A stretch of DNA of 64,000 nt from Raphanus sativus (Eukaryota > Streptophyta > Magnoliopsida > Brassicales > Brassicaceae). This document shows positions 1 through 11,441 of the stretch, one piece after another (the stretch's first letter is position 1; the number at the start of each line of letters is the position of its first letter). The translations under genes were made by a program, and so were the position numbers. The stretch is from NCBI RefSeq assembly GCF_000801105.2, contig NC_079514.1, forward strand, positions 10,912,001-10,976,000, read 5' to 3'. A model generated the notes under the pieces. It saw only the letters and a list, made by a program, of their open reading frames with translations. It had not been told where the DNA came from and searched no databases.

Positions 1-7
1 TATGCAG

Positions 8-1886
8 ATTGAGAAGCAGGAGTTCGGGCTCAAACCTATGAATTGCCCTGGTCACTGCTTGATGTTCCAACACAGGGTTCGCTCATACAGAGGTGCGACT
101 CTAATGGTTTACTCGGTGCTAAGTTTACTAGAATAAGAAAGACTGCTCCAAAGTATAATTTTTGCGTTGTTTCGGAGATATTGATAACGTCTCCCTTTTA
201 TATATCTTACTAAAGAAGTTGTCAAGTTAAGTAGGCCCTATTGCCAAGTCTATCTTTGTATTTGCTGACATCTGTTTACGGCTTGTATGGTCTACAGAGT
301 TACCTATCAGAATGGCTGACTTTGGAGTGTTACACCGCAATGAGGCAAGTGGAGCCCTTAGTGGGTTGACTCGCGTCCGACGGTTCCAGCAGGTATTTTT
401 TATATCATCGTTAACTTTGTTACTTATTATTTTTTCAGTTCCATGTTACATTTTTGTTGCTTAATACGAGAATCGCGATCTTATTTCAGGATGATGCACA
501 CATATTCTGTACAGAGGATCAGGTTTGTGATATACTTGCGTCTAGCTATGTTGGAGCTCCTTTTCCTCTCATTCTGTTTAGATTAATGTTATCTGTTTGC
601 AGGTTACGGAAGAAGTGAAGGGTGTGTTGGAGTTCATTGACTATGCGTACAAAATCTTCGGGTTCACCTATGAGCTGAAGCTTTCAACGGTACCATATCG
701 GAAGATTCTTCAGATTTTATATAATTGCGTTATATGTTCCTATGGCTCATTATTTTCATGTAATTTTCAAATTTCAGAGGCCAGAAAAGTACCTTGGAGA
801 TTTGGAGACATGGGATAAAGCTGAAAACGATCTCAAAGTTGCCCTAGATGCCTTTGGAAAGACATGGCAGGTATGGGCACATATTGATGAATAATACTCA
901 AAAGTTTTTTCACTCGTCTGTATTTATTCTAAAGTGAGTTGTTTTGGCAGTTGAACGAAGGAGATGGTGCCTTTTATGGCCCTAAGATAGATATCACCGT
1001 CTCTGATGCGTTGAACAGGAAGTTCCAGTGTGCTACTTTACAGGTTATTCTCCCAAACTCTTTTTTTTTAGTTTTCTTCTTTTCTTACTATAGTCCGTGC
1101 AGGAGTTGATTGTGTTTCTTGTTGCCTCCTAACAGCTTGACTTTCAACTTCCTGATCGCTTCAAACTGGAGTACTCAGGTGACGACGAAGCGAAGAGGAA
1201 CAGGCCTGTGATGATACACAGAGCTGTGCTGGGATCTGTGGAACGCATGTTCGCCATCTTACTGGAGCACTACAAAGGGAAATGGCCGTTCTGGTTAAGT
1301 CCGCGACAGGCCATAGTGTGCCCTATATCGAAGAAGTCTGAGGAGTATGCTTTGAAGGTTTGCATTCTTGGCTACACTCCTTATGGCACCTGTGGTTCTT
1401 GTCGACTTATCTGCAGCTTATAATCTCTGACTTTTCTCTTGTCTTTCATGCATCTAACTAACAGGTGAAAGCCCAAATTCATGACGCTGGGTACTACGTG
1501 GATGCTGACATAACTGACAGAAAGATTGATAAAAAGGTGAGAGTTCTCACGTTCATGTTCCAGTTTTATTTTGTGGTTGGCTGGGTTCCCTAACATTCTT
1601 GAGTGATGATTGTAGGTGCGAGAAGCTCAGCTTGCGCAGTACAACTACATACTTGTGGTTGGTGAAACCGAAGCTGCTACAGGACAGGTTAGTGATTGGG
1701 TTATTCAGGGGTCCTCTGGAGCTTAGCTATTTTTGTTTCGTCTGAACATTTGAAGACCGTTCTGTTTTGTTGTTGTTTGAAAATTTGCAGGTGAGTGTAC
1801 GGATAAGAGACAGTGCAGCCCACTCGGTGAAGAGCATCGAGGATTTACTGGAAGAATTCAAGACCAAGACTGCCGAGTATCAATGA
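8..1886 (+). CDS. Threonyl-tRNA synthetase, C-terminal part (5' end outside window)
   Basis: Class II aminoacyl-tRNA synthetase that charges tRNA-Thr; the likely orthologue is At5g26830, annotated as mitochondrial. Ten exons are readable. The first begins after the acceptor TATGCAG at 1-7, and the last ends at TGA 1884-1886. Exons lie at about 8-91, 297-393, 489-522, 602-691, 778-870, 950-1044, 1135-1358, 1465-1536, 1616-1687 and 1791-1886. Visible landmarks are the core segment KPMNCPGHC, motif 2 around [18 protein letters not shown] with the conserved arginine further on (RVRRFQQDDAH), and motif 3 around [15 protein letters not shown]. The C-terminal anticodon-binding domain includes [11 protein letters not shown] and [20 protein letters not shown]. 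The frame stays open throughout. The editing domain and start codon lie left of the window. The enzyme family is certain; the organelle assignment is inferred from synteny. Confidence 0.93.
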
Positions 1887-2400
1887 GAGATCAGACTCTT
1901 AAAAGTTCAAGTTTGATTTTATTTTGATGAATACTGTTTTGTTTTTGATTTAATTATGCAAAAAATAGAGTAAAGACCAGATTGAAGTGTTTACTTCTCT
2001 TTATCATTAAACCAGATTCTAAAGTTTCATTTCTTCTCTAGCGATTTTGCTTCCTATCTTTCACTCTGGGGTTGTTTGTGAAAACTTGTAGCAAATTGTA
2101 TGCTTAAGTTATTACATAATCTGCGGCGGGCTCAGTCTATGTAAATCTGAAAATATGATATCTAATCCGAATTATCGTTAAAAACAGGAGCTAAGTCGGA
2201 AGTTAGTAGGATACAGAATTATTTGAGATACTAGCTGGTTCTGAATTTTGTTATCTAAACTGAGAATGGATGTTGTATACCATCAGATGTAAAAAGCTCT
2301 CTATTATCTATCAATGCACTAATCATAAGAAACATAAATTTTGATCATTCTTAACTTTTCACAACACTTGTGTGTGTGTATGTGTTTCCTCTTATTATAG
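1887..2400. other. Intergenic spacer after threonyl-tRNA synthetase
   Basis: Holds the 3' UTR of the synthetase gene and AT-rich sequence. I see no open gene or repeat here. Confidence 0.5.
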
Positions 2401-2918
2401 GGCTTATTTTGCTATAAGTTTTTGCTGAATGTGGTTACGGAACTACTTGTCAATTCAAAGCAGGACACACCTACCATTCTTGGATGCCAAACAATGACAA
2501 GGTCCATTCACAGTCAGGTAAAAAAATATTTAATAATTGATAAAGTTAATAATGGCTAAGGTTGAAAATGTGAAGTATCTCACTCACTCTTCATCTGGTA
2601 TAAATAAGGTTGATGGAACTTACACGCACAGCATTGAAAAATTTGCGCATAAAGTTTGCTCATTAGCTCGTGAAGAAGGGGATGAACATCAAAAGCGGTG
2701 TCTCATGTCTGAGAGCTTCTGGACTGCAATGCCTTTCAGCGGTGGTACTACAACCTGGTTCTTTTCCATCTTCCCAAAAAAAGTTTCTATCCTACACGTC
2801 GATTCTTAATGTTATACAGGTAATAGAAGATAATAGGAGAGATTCGTGGTCCATGATGAGTCTGCCTCCAACTAGTCCCTTTGACAATTTCCTCAAAGCA
2901 GCAGGAGAAGGAAGATGA
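2400..2918 (+). pseudogene. Decayed EFR3/SEMI-ROLLED LEAF2-like gene remnant
   Basis: Frame-broken remnant of a large armadillo-like protein of the EFR3/SRL2 type. In Arabidopsis, At5g26850 sits at this position, between the Thr-tRNA synthetase and LON1 genes. One frame gives HKVCSLAREEGDEHQKRC, and the story continues in another frame as CLRASGLQCLSAV, which matches the conserved N-terminal segment of the family. Shortly after, a frame gives SPFDNFLKAAGEGR, like the extreme C-terminus. N-terminal and C-terminal pieces are only about 100 bp apart, so most of the gene has been deleted. Identification is from memory of the family; the frameshift and the collapsed length are seen directly. Function is almost certainly lost. 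Confidence 0.55.
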
Positions 2919-3180
2919 ATCAATTAAAATTAGATGATTACTAAAGTCTCGTGTAGAAGAAATAGCATATAATGCAAGTGTAATTATCTAGGCTAAGCAC
3001 AATGTTTCTCTTGTCTGTTTTAAAGACAGACACAGCTTGTAATGATATAGAAATCACCTAGTAGAAACCTTTTTTTAGCTTTCAACGTGAAAAGGAAGTT
3101 TAATTAACCAATCAAACGTGATAACCACTTTAAAGACCGTATCTTTATTAACAAAGAAGACTGGTGAGCGAGACCGAGCT

Positions 3181-3196
3181 AAAACGACGCCGTTTT
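3181..3196. promoter_or_regulatory. AAAACG-CGTTTT inverted repeat in LON1 promoter
   Basis: AAAACG ACGC CGTTTT is an inverted repeat with a 4-nt spacer, 57 bp upstream of the first LON1 AUG. This motif type is common in core promoters of broadly expressed Brassicaceae genes. A role here is inferred. Confidence 0.4.
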
Positions 3197-3252
3197 CGTG
3201 CTCTCTGTTCCTCCTTTAAAGCTGGAGGTTTTTTGCTTCGCCGTGGGGGTTT

Positions 3253-6200
3253 ATGAAGGGGTTTGATACTAATCTCCGTCTCCAACCACAACTCTCCAAT
3301 GGTTTCTTGCCCAACAGGCTAAGCATAGTAGTAAGCAACAACTTAAACTTCAGATCTTATTCTTCCTCTCCAGCGATGTTGAAGCTTTTCTCTCCCTCCT
3401 CTGCTTCCCGAATCCACCATCTGACTCCGTCGATTCGTGCCGCCGCTGGGCCTCCTCGCTCGGTGGACTCTCCGCTGTTCAAAGCGCTGAGTCAGCTCAC
3501 TGGGTTGAATCGGAGATCGAGTTCGCTGGGTCACCGTGTTTTCTTCTGCTCCGATAGCGCTTCTGACGCAGAGGCGGCCGCGGCTGAGGCTGCCGAGGCT
3601 AAGGCCGCCGAGTACGATGCGGAAGGGGCTGATTCGTCGGCGATTGTGTCTACTAACCCTAGACCGGAGGATTGTTTAACGGTTAGCTCAATTTCTACTC
3701 AAAGCTTTAGTTTTTTTTTTTTGGGGGGGTCTTGTTGTTCCCTGGGAAAATGCATAAAGGTTGTGACTTTATTGGATCGTAGGTATAATTCAACTGTATA
3801 AGGCATATCTCTTTAAATGATTATGAACTTGTAAACTTCAGTTATATACAAGTGGTCTTAGATTGTGTGTTTGTAATTGTAATGAGATGCTTTGTTCTAT
3901 TTAATGGAGGAATTTGGATTCAAGCAAAACTATTTAGTGAGCATACATTTTGAATCAGGCTTTTATGTTTCTGGTTGTTTAAATTGCAGGTTCTAGCATT
4001 GCCGGTGCCACATAGGCCCCTGTTTCCTGGGTTTTACATGCCAATCTATGTCAAGGTTTGTCAATTCTTCCTTGTTATGCCCTTATTGCATTATTATTAT
4101 ACAAAACATGCGTCTTGTCTATACCTCAAGATGTCTCTCTGAACTGAACTCTATGTATCTTTAGAACTAGATTCGATATATCGTATTTTCGAGTGTTTAG
4201 TAATAGTAGAGCCAGGATCATTGATTACCCTAGCTACAAGAAAAAACTGGAGAAAAATGAGTTATCAATTTTTTTGCTGCATTTGACGCACAAACGTTAA
4301 TTTGCTACCTTGTGATTTATTATATTGTAATCTCTTCTGCATGGGTCATTTTATGAGTTTGGACAGTGAGCTAAAACTACTTTATCTCCAACCATAGTGA
4401 TAACATTATCTTTGGTTTGGGAGATGCTAGATTTTGCTGGTCTCTGACCAGCATGTGCTTTTTTGCTGTATTCAGGATCCTAAAGTACTCGCAGCCTTGC
4501 AAGAGAGCAGAAGACGACAAGCTCCATATGCTGGAGCTTTCCTTCTGAAGGATGCCCCATCAACTGATTCATCTTCAACCACCGCCGACACAGAGAAAAA
4601 CATAAACGAGCTGAAAGGGAAAGACTTGCTTGAACGGCTTCACGAAGTTGGCACGCTTGCTCAGGTATCGTGGCACCGCAACTGCTCTATAGCCGTCTGT
4701 TTTGTGTCCTTGTGATAAAATCAATAGACATTTTCCTGTTGATTTTACAGATTTCAAGTATCCAAGGGGACCAAGTTATCCTCGTTGGTCACAGACGGCT
4801 TCGCATAACAGAGATGGTAAGTCGGTAGAGTATCAGGTTTTCACATGTGTTCTTTGGTTTATCAAGTCACTTTTTTAAGGGAGAAATTTATGTCATATAA
4901 TCAGGTGAGTGAAGAACCACTTACCGTCAAAGTCGATCATCTTAAGGTAACTTCTATGCTTTTCCTCCTAATGATGTAAAGACTTTTGTTTGGTTTTTCC
5001 CTTTCCAATTTCTACAAGGCATGAACCTTCTTGTTTCTTTCTCTCCGTGCAGGATAAGCCGTTTGACATGGATGATGATGTCATCAAGGCAACATCCTTT
5101 GAAGTTATTTCAACGCTTCGGGATGTGTTAAAGACAAGCTCACTCTGGAGAGATCACGTCCAGACATATACCCAGGTATATACTCTTCTTGATTTTTTTT
5201 TCACTTGCGCAGGTAAAAAAAGTTTTAGGATACAAGTATCTTAGTAGATGTCTTTCAAACTTGTGTAGCATATAGGTGATTTCACTTATCCACGGTTAGC
5301 TGATTTTGGAGCGGCAATATGTGGTGCAAATAGGCATCAGGCTCAAGAAGTTCTTGAAGAACTGGATGTAAGTAGTTTCACTATTACTGCAATTGTATGG
5401 TATTTATTACATGCTTGGTCAATCTCTCACATCTCATTTAATTTTCGATCCAGGTTCATAAACGTCTGCGGCTGACGCTGGAATTAATGAAAAAAGAAAT
5501 GGAAATTAGCAAGATTCAAGTATTTCGTTTTCTTACTTTCTTGTGTTTCCAACTAAGGAGCTACTTATCCGATAAGTGTTTGATGAGAATAGATGCTTAT
5601 GTTTTGAGCCTTTTTACAGGAAACCATAGCAAAAGCAATTGAAGAGAAAATTAGCGGTGAGCAACGCCGTTACTTGCTAAATGAGCAGCTCAAGGCTATA
5701 AAGAAGGTATTCTTCTTCATCCCGCTTCACAAATTGTTTTTCGCTATTTTCCTCCCCATACCTGGTCTATTGTTTTTCGCTATTTTCCTCCACATAGCGT
5801 ATTTGGTAGTTTCTTTTTAATTCTTAAGTCAACCAATCCAGGAGCTCGGTGTGGAAACAGATGACAAATCTGCACTTTCTGGTCAGTACTAACTTAGAAG
5901 TACTTTATGTTCCATGTAGTCATTTTATATCCTCATAACAGACATATAATCTTAGTGCCTCATGGATCACCATGCCTCTTTGATATGATTCTGAGTGCAC
6001 TGTTAATTGTAAGACAACTGCAGCTAATTGTCCGTTCGTTACTGCAGGGAAGTTTAAGGAAAGGATTGAGCCTAACAAGGAAAAGATTCCAGCGCATATA
6101 TTACAAGTCATAGAGGAAGAGCTTACAAAACTGCAGCTGTTAGAGGCGAGTTCAAGCGAGTTTAACGTGACCCGTAACTACCTTGATTGGCTGACCATAT

Positions 6201-8640
6201 TGCCTTGGGGAAACTACAGGTTTACAACTCTTTCTTTATCTTATATTTGTATTTGCTTAAGTACAGCAGTAGGTCTTATCGTATGAGAGAGACTGATAAA
6301 GAGCATGAATCAGCATCCTTGCTCATGTTATGACGCCATTTGTATTTGCTTTGTGTTAACATGGTTGAGGAATTGGTTTATTAAATCTGCAGTGATGAAA
6401 ATTTCGATGTTGTGAGGGCGCAGCAAATTCTTGACGAGGATCACTATGGCTTATCTGACGTTAAAGAAAGAATACTAGAATTTATTGCAGTTGGAAGGCT
6501 TAGAGGCACTTCACAAGGTTTGATTACTTACACAGTAGTTCTGACCCCTTTCTGATTTGATCTTGAATGGGGAGAGAACCTGTCCTGGTTTATAAGCCCT
6601 GCTTCTGAAATTTTTGAGTAAACGTGTCACCAGGGAAAATCATCTGCCTCTCTGGTCCTCCTGGAGTAGGCAAAACTAGTATTGGTCGTTCCATTGCACG
6701 TGCTCTCAATCGCAAGTTTTTCCGGTTCTCTGTTGGAGGGTTAGGAGATGTCGCTGAGATTAAGGTACAAACTATTATTACTGAGCTCTGTCCTGAGAAA
6801 CAATAAACCCATTCACGTAAAAACAACATGTTTTAGGGGCATCGTCGAACATATGTTGGCGCCATGCCAGGAAAGATGGTGCAGTGTCTTAAGAGCGTGG
6901 GGACAGCAAATCCTCTTGTTCTAATCGATGAGATTGATAAGGTAAATATATCTTGTTGTTACTTGGGATTAGCTTCTCGAAGTTCGTGATCATCAGATTC
7001 ATATTATAGGATAAGTCAGATATCTCTGCATTGATATTGTTTTTTCTATTTTTTCCTGGGCAGCTTGGGAAAGGACATGCTGGTGACCCAGCCAGTGCTT
7101 TGTTGGAGCTTCTGGATCCAGAGCAAAATGCAAATTTTCTGGATCACTATCTCGACGTTACTATTGACCTATCAAAGGTTATTTATTAAATATGGATATT
7201 ACCATTTTGGTTTGTAATATGTGATTGATTCTAGGCTGTTTGAATTTTAATTTGCTGATTCATTTCCCTGCAGGTTTTATTTGTGTGCACAGCAAATGTG
7301 ATAGATACGATTCCCAATCCTCTGCTCGACAGGATGGAGGTGATTAGTATTGCTGGTTATATCACTGATGAGAAAGTTCATATCGCAAGAGATTATTTGG
7401 AAAAAAACGCTCGTGCAGACTGTGGCATCAAGCCAGAACAGGTCTCTCACTCTCATATCCTATTCTCCAGTTTTTTTTTATCTTTTGGATAGAACAAAGA
7501 GAGTTTTTGAGTAATTATTGTCAAGGAATCACATGATTGCTTTCTTTTGCAGGTTGATGTGAGTGATGCAGCTCTTCTTTCCTTGATAGAAAATTACTGC
7601 AGAGAAGCAGGTGTTAGGAACCTCCAGAAACAGATTGAAAAGATTTACCGTAAGGTAAATTTTGCTGCAAGACCATGGATTGATTGTTTTTTACTCAACC
7701 CCTCAAAAGTCTTTTTTAACATTATTTACTTTTGTTTTGTAGATTGCACTTAAACTAGTGCGCGAAGGAGCAGTCCCAGAAGAGCCTGCAGTTGCAACTG
7801 ATGTGGAAGAAGCTGAAATTGTGGCCAAGCTCGACGTGGAATCACCAGAGAAGGAGAACCATGTGTCTGCTGCTAAGGAAGAGGCTCAAACCAAACAGAT
7901 AGCAGTTGAAAAGGTTATGATTGATGAATCAAACCTTGCAGACTATGTTGGCAAACCTGTTTTCCATGCAGAAAAGATCTACGAGCCCACACCGGTAGGA
8001 GTTGTGATGGGTCTAGCCTGGACATCCATGGGTGGTTCAACTTTATACATAGAGACGACTGTTGTGGAGGAAGGGGAAGGTAAAGGTGGACTGAATATAA
8101 CGGGTCAGCTCGGTGATGTGATGAAAGAAAGCACACAAATTGCTCACACTGTCGCCAGAAAGATCTTGCTAGAGAAAGAGCCAGAGAATCTCTTCTTTGC
8201 AAACTCCAAGCTCCATCTCCATGTTCCTGCAGGAGCCACACCCAAAGACGGTCCGAGTGCAGGCTGCACCATGATTACATCATTGCTATCACTTGCCATG
8301 AATAAACCAGTTAGAGAAGATCTTGCAATGACCGGAGAAGTCACTTTAACCGGTAGAATTCTCCCTATTGGTGGGGTAAGTTAGTTACTCTGGACTTCTC
8401 CTCGCACACTATTAAAGCTTTTTGGGTTGCTGCAAGTTTCTTACACAATATTTTCAGGTGAAGGAGAAAACCATAGCGGCGAGGCGGAGTCAGGTGAAGA
8501 CTATCATATTTCCAGAGGCAAACAGGAGAGACTTTGAAGAGCTGGCGGAGAATGTGAAAGAAGGGCTTGATGTTCACTTTGTTGATGACTATGGAAAGAT
8601 CTTCGAGCTTGCCTTTGGCTATGACAAACAACAAGACTGA
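3253..8640 (+). CDS. LON1: LON1 ATP-dependent protease, mitochondrial/chloroplast
   Basis: ATP-dependent serine protease of the organelle matrix that degrades damaged proteins and assists complex assembly; orthologue of At5g26860. Nineteen exons join without a break: 3253-3681, 3990-4055, 4476-4664, 4751-4816, 4905-4946, 5053-5175, 5269-5367, 5454-5519, 5620-5706, 5842-5881, 6048-6219, 6393-6517, 6634-6764, 6837-6941, 7064-7177, 7274-7441, 7553-7654, 7743-8375, 8458-8640. The protein is 938 residues from AUG 3376 and 979 from the in-frame AUG 3253. Domains in order: targeting peptide, LON substrate-binding domain ([16 protein letters not shown]), AAA+ ATPase with Walker [10 protein letters not shown] and Walker [10 protein letters not shown], and the protease domain with the catalytic serine in [10 protein letters not shown] and the lysine near [14 protein letters not shown]. 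The variable acidic linker before the protease domain lies at about 7770-7900. Length matches the family. Either AUG may be used. Confidence 0.96.
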
Positions 8641-9260
8641 TATATAACTCGAGCTGTCACGTTGAACTCGGAACTCACGTTAACATTTTATTTGCATATT
8701 TCATTCCATCTTTAGAAAGATTTATCCATGCAGACAAATACAGAACTAATGAAAAAGAATGCTCCAGAGGCTTCTTCTAGAATGCCAAGAGAAGATGAAA
8801 CACAACCAAACCAGAAACTAACCCGTTTCCTTGGCTTCGACGTTTTTCTTTGAACACCCAGACAAGAACATTAACTAACTCATCAATCAACTCTCACTCA
8901 GTGTCAACAATGCCTTCTTCAGAAAGTCTCTTTCTCAAAATAAAGCCAACTCCCTTCAACACTGCTCATCTCTTTGTGTCAACAAGCTCATCAATCATCA
9001 TCTCCCTCATCTTAAACTCGTGAATCTCTGTTCAGTTCTTCCCCTAACCGATCTCTATGTTCAAACAATAGCTAGCCCATGCACCTAAAACACCTGCTCA
9101 CATTTGAGGGTTAAGCACTTTTACAATATCAAACAGTAACTTTCTGTTGAGCTTGGCTGTTGTTGCCTTTTCACGGCCTTCAAATTCATCAAAGAGGGCT
9201 CAGGGTTACTTAGCTTTGCTTGTAAAGTTTTGATGCATCATTATACTTAACTATACAATG
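8641..9260. other. Spacer downstream of LON1
   Basis: Contains the LON1 3' UTR. Minus-strand stretches near 8820-8960 read like short coding fragments (for example RLSEEGIVDTESELIDELV) but are flanked by stops, and I do not recognise them. No supported gene. Confidence 0.4.
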
Positions 9261-9261
9261 A

Positions 9262-9455
9262 CCAACGTTGAGTGTTGGCCTAGTGATAAAAGAGGTTGCG
9301 GTTGTAACTACCGTTCCTCGGGTTCAATTCGCGGTCACGTGCTACCATGCAAGTTACTTGTGAAACAAGTTCCAAAGTTAGTATCTAGAAGACAATCTAT
9401 CGTCTGATATACGTAGATATAGTTAAGAAACTTCCTGGATGCTTGGTTTGGTAAT
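9262..9455 (+). mobile_element. tRNA-derived SINE-like element
   Basis: The head looks like an RNA polymerase III internal promoter: an A box-like TTGGCCTAGTGATAAAAG near 9270 and a B box-like GGTTCAATTC near 9320, about 50 bp apart. The spacing is right for a tRNA-derived SINE, but the tRNA cloverleaf is not intact. A non-tRNA body follows. The 3' boundary and target duplications are not resolved. Confidence 0.5.
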
Positions 9456-9459
9456 ATTT

Positions 9460-9945
9460 AATTCAAGATAACAAGAAAATCTTACATCTGTCTACATGTA
9501 CTCTGACTCATTCATGAGGGATATACCTGAAGAACAAAACATTTTCTATAAATTTTCTTATTTTCGAAAAACTGATTTACCATATTAAATATAATTTCCA
9601 TTAAAAAAGAAGTTTGAACAAGGTGTAAAAGTAGTTTGAGACTCGATTTATGATATAACAATTACAAAGATACAATAGCACATTAAACAATAGCAAGTGA
9701 AGGTTATAATAAAAGTATATATGAAAGACACGTCTAAAGTGATTGGGTGATGAAATGGCTCGATCGAACTTAGATATATCAATCAACATAGTTTAGTTTG
9801 ACTATTCGGGCCTCTCTTAGTTTCCCTTCGGTTTTCCTGGAACTTGGCAGGAAAGTTTCTCATGATTTTTACCAAAAAAAAAAGAAGAAAGTTTCTCGTG
9901 ATATTTTTTGACCCCAGAAGAAAGGGTTCATATTTTCCAACAAAA

Positions 9946-9985
<40 letters not shown>

Positions 9986-10590
9986 ACTTGCCAATCTTTT
10001 AAAAAGCCATCCACAGATTTTCAGCTTTGCAGCCGATATGTCAACTGGGCAACTAAGAGTCCGAGACTGATTATGTCCGTAACTATTGTTCTTCTATGTG
10101 ATAACTTTATTAGGTTTAACGTAACTAATGATTATTCTGAATCCAATCTAATAAATATGGAACTGATCAGGCTTGATCCCAGACCAGTATTAATTTTCGG
10201 AGTATAAACATGAAACTATATGATAAACGCAAATTTGTAACCGAACCTGTCCTAAAAAGAACATGGTAAGTTTAACATTTTACCAAAAAAGACATGGTTC
10301 GATACATTAACAACTTAACAAGAGATGGTTGTTCAAGGTTTACCTTGAACTATTATATTAAACTTAATGTATCTCTTAAATAAATCACTTTTCCAGTGTA
10401 AATGTCTACAACTTGAATATTGTATCATATTTTATAATCAATCGATAAAGACAAAGAGATAAACATATTTACTTATCTTGTATTCGATGGAGATGTTTAT
10501 TTGTATCACAGAACTAGGAATGAGATTTGGACAAATTAGTCATTTTTGTTTGGGTTTCATGAAAGAAGGTGATTGTCCATCAGTATAACG
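9460..10590. other. AT-rich spacer with (TA)n microsatellite
   Basis: AT-rich DNA between the SINE-like element and MULE-1, with a (TA)n run at about 9953-9981. No gene seen. Confidence 0.5.
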
Positions 10591-11441
10591 CGTTGATGAA
10601 GTGAAAAAAATATGGACTTTATTCTCTCTTGCCCTAGTCACTACACTGTTTATTCTATTTTGCCCCATCAATAAAATAGATTATATTTTTAATCTTATTT
10701 TATCGAAAATGTGAGAAAAAACAAAACTGCCCTTAATGAAATCTGATATTTACAGGATTTAACCTCTCTTTATTTGACCCGACTCATACGACCCGGATCC
10801 ATGAGCGTGACCCGCGTGTTTCTCTCCCAAACCCTCTCTTTCTCCCAGTGTCTCTCTCCCAAACAGATCAAACCCTTCCCAAACAGACCATCGACAGTTT
10901 CTTCCCCAAATCGAAAAAATCAATCTCTAAAAACCCTAGAACCCGCCTCCGATGATCTCGACAAAATCGACCGGAATCCACTGAAACCCAACGCAATCCA
11001 CCGAAAACCACCACGTTTTCTCTTGTCCATCATCAGATGCACCTTCTTCTTCCGGCGTCAAGCTTCTTTTCATCCTCTTGTAACCTCTTCCATCACCATT
11101 CTCGGCGTGTAAGGTAACATTTTTTCATACCTTTTTCATAGATTCAAATCGATTTGATGTCGGTTTCTTTGAAATATATGATGTGTGGTTGTTTGGCTTA
11201 AAGAAATAAAGAAATTTTGAAGTGAATTTCTTTGAAATATATGATTCAAATCGATTTGATGTGGACTATTCTTCTCTTTAATCGATTTGATATTGATAAA
11301 AATTGTTTTATTTTTGTGTAACTTAATTGAAATCCTATTAGTAAAAATGGTGGAAATGGTTAATACAATTATGGATTGGACCTTATGGATTGAATGTTGA
11401 CTGTTTGATAATGATAAATAGTTGTTTGTTGTTATAGGAGA

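Noticed and set aside
9268..9340. Possible tRNA gene
   Set aside because: The A and B boxes are only approximate, and the acceptor and anticodon stems do not pair. A SINE head fits better.
10774..11112. Plus-strand 112-codon frame in MULE-1
   Set aside because: Pro/Ser/Arg-rich with no recognisable domain, directly upstream of the DUF1985 gene and followed by a GT-like donor. More likely its 5' leader.
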